Program-made: the position numbers and the translations under genes
Shown here: positions 8,511-16,692 of the stretch, piece by piece
Layout of the letters: every line of letters starts with the position of its first letter
How positions within the stretch are numbered: the first letter of the stretch is position 1
Assembly: GCA_023091735.1 (NCBI GenBank)
Contig: JALKBU010000785.1
Coordinates: 1-24,726, forward strand
Reading direction: 5' to 3'
Length of the DNA: 24,726 bases
DNA from: Trichomonas tenax
Lineage: Eukaryota; Parabasalia; Trichomonadida; Trichomonadidae
The notes under the pieces: generated by a model
Databases searched by the model: none
What the model was told of the DNA's origin: nothing
The model's input: the letters and a program-made list of their open reading frames with translations, nothing else

Positions 8511-9570
8511 GATATGAACTCCATTTTCACTTCACATTTGAAGAAAAGTGAAGTGATAAACTATCAAATTTCGACTAATATTCATAAGCTCCTCCATTAG
8601 GCTAAAATAAATAACGCAGATTCTGTCGAAACTTTCTTCATTTTAATGAAATCAAAAAAATATATTAACCATAAAACCTTTTCTGGACCTTAATATCGGT
8701 GTGAATATGATCTACATCCGAACCTGGATGAAAGTGAAAAAAAGTTGAAAATTACAATGATTGCACGGGCGATTTTTTCAAAATTTCATTTTTTCCATGC
8801 AATAAAATTATATTTTTCTCCTTATACAATGACAATAGAAATCATTCATTGTGGACTCATATACAGAAAAGATAATATTATAGATATTAGTCCATGATAG
8901 CAAGCCACCAAAAGCAATACATGTGATGTTATGCATCCATTAAGTTGACAAAAATTGAGAGCTTTTCACTTCACAATGTGGACCCTTAAAAATAAACATT
9001 TGGAGAAAAAAAATAGAATTATGGAAGTAACTTTGAATAATGTTGGAATTAAATTAACCTTTGATTGAAATGTATTTGGAATGATGTTTGTGTGTTTAAA
9101 TATTACATAAACTCATTTTTGGATGTATCGAAATTAAATCGAATATGAATATCACAAAAAGCTCCAACACCATTCTAACAGCATTACCTGAAGCACAATG
9201 TATCAATGTTTTGTTCATTCCCTTATCATAATCACTTTCATCATCAGTGATTTTGAAAAATATGATTTGCTACATCAGGTTTTGAAAAATCGCAATCAAA
9301 TCTGTTGAACAAAGAGTTGTCAACAATAAACGGAAATACAATTTAGTTCGTGTAATGACATACTTTATTGTGATTCTCTTCATATTTTCACTCATTCTTA
9401 TTCACTTCATGAAAACAAAAATAAAACATTACGACTCAAAAACAATTCAACCTAATGAAATGTTAAAAGTTGATAATAATATTGGGTATTTATAGTTTCG
9501 TGGTTTTTTGATAACAAATTCTATGAAATGTTTAAGATTTCCATCTATATAGTAATAAAAATAATAGGAA
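8511..9570. other. 1-kb spacer between the repeat cluster and the Nup155 gene
   Basis: No gene seen. TCACTTCAC (8527-8535) and GTGAAGTGA (8548-8556) form a perfect 9-bp hairpin, and TTTTCACTTCACA recurs at about 8967. The last ~100 bases will include the Nup155 3' UTR. A frame at 9447-9758 only overlaps that gene's end in another frame. Confidence 0.55.
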
Positions 9571-12500
9571 TTATGGAAGGAGTGACTTAACATCCTTTGC
9601 AAATGGACGTGATTCGTCGCTGCAGTAATCGTTGGCGATCTTTGTGATCTTTTCGCGATTGCCGTGTCCAAGCTTAAGCAACCTGAGAGTACTGGTAATA
9701 ACAAAGCCCTTCTGTTTACCTTCAGCGATTTCAACAAGTTTGTCGTATATCTGAGCAACTTCGTTGAGATTTGCGTTGGCCTGGACCAATGTCATTATTG
9801 GGTATTCGGGACCTAATGTGGTATTTATTGACCTGATGTCCTCGAGAATTGGAACAATCATCTTGAGATCTGCAGCAATCGACTTTGGAGGCAAAACAAA
9901 CAGATATTGAGCAGCAGAAAGTGGCTCATTTTCGAGAATCAACTGCCAAACGCGTGTAATGTTTTCTGTGTCATTTAAGTATGAATAAGCCTTGAGAGCA
10001 ACTTGGAAATTCATCTCATCATCAGCGAGTTCGGCAACTTTCTTCATTGGAACAATATGTGATGGTTTGTGCTTTAATTGTGCAGCAACGAGTGCCGATG
10101 AAATGAATGTTTCGCATTCATCATAAAGCTCCTTCGAATTGGCTTCTTTAGCAAGAACAAGGCCTTGCTTGAGCAAATCTGTGCGCTCGCCAAATTCGAT
10201 GTTATCTGCATCAACGGCAATGTGTATTAATTCCTTGATTGCAGCTTTCTTGTCTGTCTTTGCAATGATTCTCCAGAGCAATTTCCTCTGGTTTGCGCGA
10301 ACAAATTCTTCAACAAGTGGAGAGTTGATATTGAGAAGTTTGTCTTCCTGCTTCGCAGAAATCAAATACTCAAAGACTGTGTATGCGAATATTCTATTTC
10401 CACATTCGACGATCTTCGATAATCCATCATCATGAACGGCAGCACTTATAGCTGACAAATAGATCCTGTGGACTTCTGAGAATGCGAGTGAACCTTGAGA
10501 ATCATTCTTGTCGCATCCGCAATCGAACCACATCTCTGCCTTTCCTTCTGGATCGACATTCTTTGCCCATGTCAGTGTAACTTCGATTGCGAGTGCTGGA
10601 GCTCCGAGTTCTGTCAAGCGCCTGATGGCGGCTGAGATATTCGTTCCAAACATAACACAGATTTCTTGGTAAGCAGAAGCAGCCTCTCTGAGGATTTGTG
10701 GTCTCTTCTTGTCATCAGCAATTGCAGCATCATTGAGTAATGACTCTGCATGTGCAGTGAGACCTGATTCGATGTCTGCAATGAGTGGGCACTGATCTGA
10801 GAACTGCTGGCAGAGAAGATCGAGTTCTTCTGATTGTGGAGAAGCAATAACGATTTGTCTGAGAAGTTCCTGGCATGGCTCAATGAGAGGCTCCGCGTCA
10901 CCTATTGGCTTCTGAAGGCGATTGCTGCTGTTGCGTGGGAGAGCGTTGAAGGCTTTGTTGAATATGCTGTTCTTTTGTTGAGCGCAAATGAAGATGAATG
11001 TGACAACTTCAGACAACTCTCTAATAAACTGCATCAACTGAGCGAGGTTTTCTTTCTCAGTAGGATCCTGCTGTATCTTAATAATGTTTCTGATAATATC
11101 AATGAACGCGTTCATGTCTGTCAAATATGTCCTCGGGAGTTTGCAGATTTCATCAGAGACAATATGTCCATCTTCGTATGGAGAAATCACTTTGATTGTT
11201 AAGAGTGGATTAAGGAGTCTTGCAGCTCTTGTGAAAACTGTTTGTGAGATCACCTTTGATCCCTGTGATTTTAAGATCTGTATAGCAGCAGGTGCGACTT
11301 CCGGCATTTTCTGTGCAATGAGAAGTAACTGTGAGCATCCGCTTGCATTCGGAGGCGTTCCTAACATGTATCCGAGATTGCTCGGTGTCTTGCGGATAGC
11401 ACTAGCTAACGCTTGATAAGGAAGTGCTGGCTGGATGATCGATGTGCCGTCTAAACTGCACAACAAAAATGAAGGCTTTTGTGCAGTGAAATGCTGCCAA
11501 AATTCAGCATCGTAGAAGTTGTGAAGAGCTTTGAGATTATCCATTTCGTGCCTTAATGGGAACACGTGAGCACCTGCGCAATTTATGAGGTATGCATTGA
11601 ACTCTTCGCTTGGTCTTAGTGTGATTGTTGACCTTGTAACATAAGCGCCATCATTGTAAACCATGCAGCAATAACCGAATGTATACGCGCCACTGATGAG
11701 ATTCTTATTTTCGTGCTCCGGTGGTGGATTTCTTATTGCTTGAAGCTTAATGCCATTTGTGTGTCCAACAAGCGTTTCACTGTGTCCGAAGTATAATCTG
11801 TTGCCTTTCTGATCGAATCCGATGAATCTTGTAAGCTTCGAATCGCTGCTGGGAACGAAAGAAATATCAACCAATGGAATATTGCCTGAATAGTGGCTTC
11901 CTACCTTTGTGAGTGTGTCGCTGTAACACTTGTAGAAGTATACGTTGCTGTCATCATCAACAGCGGCCAAAAACTGCGTCGTTGGATCATAAACTAATTT
12001 TATGTATGAATGATCTCTAAAGCGAACAAATTCTGGAGTAATGAGTGATAAAATTGTATGCGAGCCTCTGCTGAGTTCGGTACCGATCGGAGGAATGTCA
12101 ATTTTTATTGGAATGATTTCATCTGGAATCGCAGTGCAAATTGATGATAATATACTGGCTTTCTGTGTTACCTTGACGATATAAATCTCTCCAAGCTGTG
12201 ATCCAACATAAAGAACGCAGTTTGGACCTCCAACCATTGATAAAGGTGTAAAATTTGTGCGAACTACGTAAAATCTGTCTGTTATTATGCGTGAATTGAT
12301 GATTGGATATAATTTTATGTATGAATGTGTAGAAATTGCGATGAAATTGGAGACTTTTGGCGATATGTAGTCATAATCAGCATCCATTATTGCGACTGCG
12401 ATGATATTGGCACCATCTTCGGAAACTACATTGACATCTGAGTCTTGTGGGGTCCATAAATATATTTTTTCGTTATTTATCAAATAAAATTTGTTAATTT

Positions 12501-12741
12501 GCGGTAAATATCCTAATTTTCCTGTCGATTCTTGCGATATTAAAGAAGGATATGGCGATATATTTGTTATTGAAGCGATATCTCGTTTCTTCAGTGCCGC
12601 AAAATACGATTCATTTGTTAAAGTCGGCAAATGAGTGAAAAAATCTGAATATTCCGCATCGCTGCGAATAGCGGCTTGGATCATACTATGCGCCTGAGGA
12701 TGACTTGGTTCTTTTTTGTGCCCAAATAGTGTCCTCAACAT
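9571..12741 (-). CDS. Nup155/Nup170-type scaffold nucleoporin
   Basis: A 1056-residue protein of the inner ring of the nuclear pore complex, which anchors the pore scaffold to the membrane and to linker nucleoporins. Residues about 79-101 (LPQINKFYLINNEKIYLWTP) fit the signature early in the Nup155 beta-propeller. Further propeller segments (VLYVGSQLGEIYIVKV, FLAAVDDDSNVYFYKC) fit human Nup155 as I remember it. The C-terminal half is alpha-helical and solenoid-like. The size is smaller than the ~1390 residues of the human protein. I start at ATG 12741; the frame extends ten codons upstream but reaches only a TTG. The leader region contains a tiny ATG TTT TTG TAA frame at 12749-12760, so transcription probably begins after it. 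No clear Initiator is seen. An FG nucleoporin gene lies 1.5 kb upstream on the same strand. Confidence 0.75.
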   Translation of the reverse strand: MLRTLFGHKKEPSHPQAHSMIQAAIRSDAEYSDFFTHLPTLTNESYFAALKKRDIASITNISPYPSLISQESTGKLGYLPQINKFYLINNEKIYLWTPQDSDVNVVSEDGANIIAVAIMDADYDYISPKVSNFIAISTHSYIKLYPIINSRIITDRFYVVRTNFTPLSMVGGPNCVLYVGSQLGEIYIVKVTQKASILSSICTAIPDEIIPIKIDIPPIGTELSRGSHTILSLITPEFVRFRDHSYIKLVYDPTTQFLAAVDDDSNVYFYKCYSDTLTKVGSHYSGNIPLVDISFVPSSDSKLTRFIGFDQKGNRLYFGHSETLVGHTNGIKLQAIRNPPPEHENKNLISGAYTFGYCCMVYNDGAYVTRSTITLRPSEEFNAYLINCAGAHVFPLRHEMDNLKALHNFYDAEFWQHFTAQKPSFLLCSLDGTSIIQPALPYQALASAIRKTPSNLGYMLGTPPNASGCSQLLLIAQKMPEVAPAAIQILKSQGSKVISQTVFTRAARLLNPLLTIKVISPYEDGHIVSDEICKLPRTYLTDMNAFIDIIRNIIKIQQDPTEKENLAQLMQFIRELSEVVTFIFICAQQKNSIFNKAFNALPRNSSNRLQKPIGDAEPLIEPCQELLRQIVIASPQSEELDLLCQQFSDQCPLIADIESGLTAHAESLLNDAAIADDKKRPQILREAASAYQEICVMFGTNISAAIRRLTELGAPALAIEVTLTWAKNVDPEGKAEMWFDCGCDKNDSQGSLAFSEVHRIYLSAISAAVHDDGLSKIVECGNRIFAYTVFEYLISAKQEDKLLNINSPLVEEFVRANQRKLLWRIIAKTDKKAAIKELIHIAVDADNIEFGERTDLLKQGLVLAKEANSKELYDECETFISSALVAAQLKHKPSHIVPMKKVAELADDEMNFQVALKAYSYLNDTENITRVWQLILENEPLSAAQYLFVLPPKSIAADLKMIVPILEDIRSINTTLGPEYPIMTLVQANANLNEVAQIYDKLVEIAEGKQKGFVITSTLRLLKLGHGNREKITKIANDYCSDESRPFAKDVKSLLP

Positions 12742-12936
12742 AGTAATTTTACAAAAACATCGTTCCCTCAATTGTTGATCGGTGGGTCTTGATATTTTGA
12801 CTTGTAAACTATATTTGTCATGTAAAGAGTCATAAATATTTTTATTCTTTTCTATCTAAGTTAACAACTGAAGATGTTTTTTGATATTTATGATTGCTCT
12901 TTTGGCATTAATTCAAACGATTTTTCTGATTTGATA

Positions 12937-13976
12937 TCAGGAACAAGTCACAAAGGGATCGTAATTGAAAAGATTGAAAAATAGTATTTTGCTGTGAGAT
13001 TTGATTTTCACTCTGTTGATGATGTTGACTGCATTATGTTCAAGAGGGATTTCTGCTTCGCAGTTCTGTGTTGAGAGGTGTGATAAAAGAGCAGTGAATG
13101 GAGAAGTAAGTTTGTGAGTGATTGTAGGACTTCCTGAAGCAGGTTGTGTATCTTTGATGTAGCAGTATTCGATAACAAGAGATCCTGAATATTTATAGAA
13201 ACTTATTCCATTCAATGTATTCACGATGAAGCTGCTGTTAGAAATAACTGTGGAGAGACTTTCTGAACAAATCAAAGCTGCATCTGCTCTATTTGATCCG
13301 ATGTTGTTCAGAAAGTTGCAAAGACTGATTTTGAATGAAACAGATGATGATGTACCATAGAGAAATGCTGAATAAAAAGCATCTGTTGAATATTGAGCGT
13401 TTTTTGAAAAAGTTGAATGAGATAAAATTGATTCTGATGAAACTGATCGAAAATCGAAAAGGGAACGTCCATCAATGTCTGTGTTCGATGTATTAATATT
13501 TGAACAATTAACACTGCCATATAAACCAATATTATATTTTCTACTTTTCGTTCCATCTCCAGAAAAAGAAATAGAAGAATCAAAAAGTTTATTCTGACTT
13601 TGACGGATATTTATATAGCAAAACACATCATATAATGATGATTTCGATCGATAACTGCAGACTCTCTGCTGTGAGAAATTGCCGGATGAAGCAAAATAGA
13701 TCGATCAGCCATTACTTGAACTTGAGCAGAGAGAAAACGATGTATCTTCGACATGGACTTTTGTATCTGATGTTGATGAACTAAAATAAATCGACGAACT
13801 GTTTAATTCAATGAATAAACAAAGATTGACGAAATATTTTGAGTTTGTACTCTTTACAACAGGATTTGAGCCGTCATTGATTGTGACATCGGGAGAACTC
13901 CCTGGATAGAAGTCCTCCCACTCTGATGAAATATGTTTCACGCCTCAAAATGATGGAGAAAATAGCGATATAACAT
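12937..13976 (-). pseudogene. Broken member of the same repeat-family protein, copy B
   Basis: Reverse-oriented partner of 371-1407. The signal-like start is at 13976. The frame then breaks in the same GAG-G(T/C)G-TGA context as copy A, and the body carries the same TGA at 13705-13707. I count about 18 residue differences from copy A over about 306 compared residues, plus one extra Ser codon. It sits in the spacer between the Nup155 and FG-nucleoporin genes, about 195 bp upstream of the Nup155 ATG, without interrupting either. The frame ends at 12937-12939 with a different stop triplet at the position equivalent to that in copy A. Confidence 0.65.
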
Positions 13977-14010
13977 AAAAAATTATGAAAAATTTGACAA
14001 ATTTCTCTAA
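12940..14010. repeat. Arm B of the ~1.04-kb inverted repeat
   Basis: Reverse complement of about 340-1404. The similarity covers the whole pseudogene and a few dozen bases before its start (AAATTTGTCAAATTTTTCAT on the minus strand). Beyond that the flanks are unrelated. Confidence 0.85.
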
Positions 14011-14244
14011 AATTGTTCTTCTTTTTTGAATAATTACACATCACAGAGAACCACAATGTGTAATATGGAAGATTCCAGCTAATGAACATAAATGTAAATG
14101 ATCAAGATTCCGAATATTGACATCAAAAAGAAAAAGAAACTGCAACCATGATAAGGAATGCTATTCCATTCGAGAATAAAGTCAACTCATAATTTTAAGT
14201 AAATATATGATTATTAAAATTATCAAATACAAATGATAGCTCTA

Positions 14245-15756
14245 TTATTTTTTAGCACCAAATGGTGATGTATTGGTAGTGGTGGTGGAAGTTCCGAATG
14301 GATTTGGTTTAGTCGTGCCAGCAGCAGGTGTTCCAAATCCATTACCTGCTGAAGGTTTGCCGAATGTACTGGATGTGTTGCCTTGGCTCTGCCAGTTAGC
14401 ACCGAAAGCACTTGTTGTTGCTCCAGTAGCTGGTGTAGATGGTTTACCGAATATACTACCACCAGCTGAGGTGGTTGTTGTGGTTCCAAACATGGATGAC
14501 TTTTGTTGGCCGAAGGCGGAACTTGTGTCTACTGTTGTTGGTCCAGAAACTGTCTTGACAGCAGCAAATCCAAACCATTCGCCTTTTCCGGGCTCTCTTG
14601 GTTTCCTTTCGCCTTCAGTAGCTGCTGTACTTGCAGCTCCGAATCCGGATGCGCCTGTGGTTCCAAAGCCAGTAGGTTTCTGTTGTGTTGCCCCAGCACC
14701 AAATGCACTCGGTTTCTGTTGTGTTGCTCCAGCACCAAATGCACTCGGTTGAGTTGTAGAACCAAAGCCGGTAGTTTTTGTTTGAAGTGATGTCATTCCA
14801 GTACTGAATGTTGGCGCTTTTTGTTGAGTTGCCGTGGACTGTGCTGCAGGTGCTGCCTCCTTTGGTTGTTCGATCTTTGCCTCGGCCTTCGCATCAGCGG
14901 AAGGAGTATCTTTCTTTCCAAAGCCTGTTGCTGGGGGTGTAAATGGTTTAGCACCAGTGGCTGCTCCACCACCAATTGCTGGCTTTCCAGCACCAAAGGG
15001 TGATGCAGCTGTCGCTCCTGGAGGTTTAGCTCCAGCACCTCCCAAGCCTGCACCGAATGTTGGTGTTTTTGTTTGCGCTGCTTCTTCCTTTGGTTTTCCT
15101 TGCTCACTTTTCGCATCAGTGGAAGGAGTTCCTTTCTTTCCAAAGCCTGTTGCTGATGGTGTAAATGGTTTAGCACCAGTGGCTAATCCACCACCAATTG
15201 CTGGTTTGCCTGCGCCAAGCGGTGATGCTGCTGCCGCTCCTGGAGGTTTAGCTCCAATGCCACTAATTCCAGCACCAAATGTTGGTGTTTTTTGTGGTGA
15301 TGCTTCTTCCTTATGTTTTTCTTGCCCGTTTTTAGTATCATTCGAAGGAGTTTGTGCGTGTGGTGTAAGTGTAGATTTGGCATCAGTTTTAACGCCTCCT
15401 ATTGAAGATCCTCCAATTCCGGCACCAAATGGCTTTGTGGGGCTACCAAATGATGGTCCTTTAGATTCTGATAATGCACTATGTTGTGTTGGCTTTGCTG
15501 CATTGTTCTGTGGCTTGTTTGGCTTTGAATGAGATTGATTAACTTGTAGATTCTTGTTGAATTCGATTATTGGTTCGACCTTTGTTCTGTTTTCTATGAA
15601 AGAGTCAAGAAAATCATCGTTTAGTTCGTCTTCATCGTTAGTTTCGATATTATTCGTCTGATTTTCTGGTTTTTGCTGCTTTTTTTCTACCGTGTGTTGT
15701 TCTGGCTTCAGCGGTGAAGATCCCATCTTATTGTTAAATATCTTAAACGAGTTCAT
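14245..15756 (-). CDS. FG-repeat nucleoporin
   Basis: A 503-residue protein with 21 FG dipeptides, mostly as GFG, AFGAG, TFG and PFG, spaced by Ser/Thr/Ala/Gln linkers. This is the composition of the disordered barrier nucleoporins that bind transport receptors in the pore channel. Residues 1-100 are charged and lack FG. Two 74-residue tandem repeats occupy 157-230 and 231-304 (PTFGAG, GAKPPGA, GAGKPAIGGG, TGAKPFTP, TGFGKK). A 12-residue unit, SAFGAGATQQKP, begins at 338 and repeats at 350. No Nup98 autoproteolytic domain and no coiled-coil Nsp1 C-terminus is present, so I give no gene name. The chain ends in TSPFGAKK. I chose the first ATG (15756); a second at residue 11 is possible. High G+C against its spacers and long open shadow frames on the other strand follow from the repeats. 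Confidence 0.8.
   Translation of the reverse strand: MNSFKIFNNKMGSSPLKPEQHTVEKKQQKPENQTNNIETNDEDELNDDFLDSFIENRTKVEPIIEFNKNLQVNQSHSKPNKPQNNAAKPTQHSALSESKGPSFGSPTKPFGAGIGGSSIGGVKTDAKSTLTPHAQTPSNDTKNGQEKHKEEASPQKTPTFGAGISGIGAKPPGAAAASPLGAGKPAIGGGLATGAKPFTPSATGFGKKGTPSTDAKSEQGKPKEEAAQTKTPTFGAGLGGAGAKPPGATAASPFGAGKPAIGGGAATGAKPFTPPATGFGKKDTPSADAKAEAKIEQPKEAAPAAQSTATQQKAPTFSTGMTSLQTKTTGFGSTTQPSAFGAGATQQKPSAFGAGATQQKPTGFGTTGASGFGAASTAATEGERKPREPGKGEWFGFAAVKTVSGPTTVDTSSAFGQQKSSMFGTTTTTSAGGSIFGKPSTPATGATTSAFGANWQSQGNTSSTFGKPSAGNGFGTPAAGTTKPNPFGTSTTTTNTSPFGAKK
14674..14745 (-). repeat. Two 36-bp coding repeats in the FG nucleoporin
   Basis: TGTTGTGTTGC(C/T)CCAGCACC followed by AAATGCACTCGGTTTC occurs twice in tandem and encodes SAFGAGATQQKP twice. 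The near-identity of the DNA suggests slippage or unequal exchange. Confidence 0.75.
14845..15288 (-). repeat. Two tandem 222-bp coding repeats in the FG nucleoporin
   Basis: The stretches 15067-15288 and 14845-15066 encode the two 74-residue units in tandem. Much of the DNA is shared, for example the segments around GGCTTTCCAGCACC and CCAAAGCCTGTTGCTG, which indicates fairly recent duplication. Confidence 0.7.
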
Positions 15757-16031
15757 TAAATTTTTTGTTCAAAAAAATTTTTTTTTGTCCTTGAAAAAAA
15801 CAAAACTTTTAAATGTGTTGAAAATAAACGGTGCTCCATACAGAGATACCAGAAAACGCGAAAACAACTAAAAATATAGAATATGACAAGTAAAAATACT
15901 TATTTGTCAAAAATATTTTTCAATCTATCACCTTTAAGCAGCACTACCAGGAGCATAACCCAGTGAAAAATTTATGATTTTTGATCAAAAAAATCATGAC
16001 ACATAAAATAAAAATTTTTATATAACACACT

Positions 16032-16610
16032 CTAATATCTATTACTTTTCAGTCTGTCAGTTTTGATGGAGCTTGACTCGAATTCGATAAATTTCTCGTA
16101 TTGTGAGATTGATCTATCATTTGTGTAAGGTCTTCCGGACCAAACTGCTGTAACAGTCACCAACACGTCGTACGGAGAATTGTTGTGAAATCCTTTCGTT
16201 AAATCGTCAATGATTCCCTTACGAATGTTGAGTTCTGTATTAAATGCTTCTAATAAAGGATCCAAATACTTGTTAAGATCGTCAGTATCCGCTGATTTAA
16301 TGGCTGGATGCATTTCTTTGATAGTTTCGATTGCAGATTTCAACTCATCGAATATTCCCTGAAAGATTTCGATGGTTTTTGGGAGTTCTTCGAGTAATTT
16401 CATGATTCCCACCTCATTCTCGTACTTAAGCTTATCTTGAAGACCCGCATAATCGTATAACTCTCCCCACTCTGAAGGCTCAAATGAGTCAATGTGCTGT
16501 CCGAATATGATTTGGTTGATGACCTCTTTTATAATTCCTTGAGATGTCGCGTTTATTTGGGTGTACCATTCCGATTTCAAAGTTTTATATTTATCAAAAA
16601 ACTTATCCAT
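16032..16610 (-). CDS. CINP-like protein (CDK2-interacting protein family)
   Basis: A 192-residue, largely helical protein. Residues about 119-165 (LLEAFNTELNIRKGIIDDL, then VLVTVTAVWSGRPYTND) align with the conserved C-terminus of animal CINP, where KELLLKRTVAKELAH is followed by LSYLSMWLHQPYVES. The N-terminal YKTLKSEW fits the start of the CINP helical region, and the length is near the 212 residues of human CINP. Human CINP binds CDK2 and CDC7 and is part of the AAA-ATPase complex with SPATA5, SPATA5L1 and C1orf109. The role here is inferred only from that similarity. The frame is open upstream to 16730, but that part overlaps the next gene and is hydrophobic junk. The ATG at 16610 is preceded by an Initiator-like TCATT at 16626-16630 (18-nt leader). 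Confidence 0.55.
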   Translation of the reverse strand: MDKFFDKYKTLKSEWYTQINATSQGIIKEVINQIIFGQHIDSFEPSEWGELYDYAGLQDKLKYENEVGIMKLLEELPKTIEIFQGIFDELKSAIETIKEMHPAIKSADTDDLNKYLDPLLEAFNTELNIRKGIIDDLTKGFHNNSPYDVLVTVTAVWSGRPYTNDRSISQYEKFIEFESSSIKTDRLKSNRY

Positions 16611-16625
16611 CGAAACAAATAAAAT

Positions 16626-16630
16626 AATGA
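16626..16630 (-). promoter_or_regulatory. Initiator (Inr) of the CINP-like gene
   Basis: TCATT on the minus strand, with its A at 16628, lies 18 nt before the ATG at 16610. It sits inside the 82-bp gap after the WD40 gene and decides the start in favour of 16610 over the longer open frame. Confidence 0.5.
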
Positions 16631-16692
16631 AATTAAAAACAAACATAAACATAATTTTACAAACAAAAAATAAATAATATATAAAAGAATTA

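Noticed and set aside
340..13976. Mobile element delimited by the 1-kb inverted arms (Maverick-like)
   Set aside because: The arms are internal pieces of a gene family, the enclosed genes are ordinary host genes, and no integrase, polymerase or capsid-type gene is present.
340..14010. One giant palindrome centred near 7170
   Set aside because: The pseudogene arms and the 6.8/7.4-kb fragments have nearly the same centre (about 7172 and 7132). The MITE pair is centred at about 5861, and the kinase and Nup155 genes are not mirrored. The shared centre is most likely coincidence.
14273..15532. Long frames on the plus strand and other minus frames across the FG nucleoporin
   Set aside because: They are shadows produced by the repetitive, GC-richer FG coding sequence. 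The FG pattern exists only in the minus frame 14245-15756.
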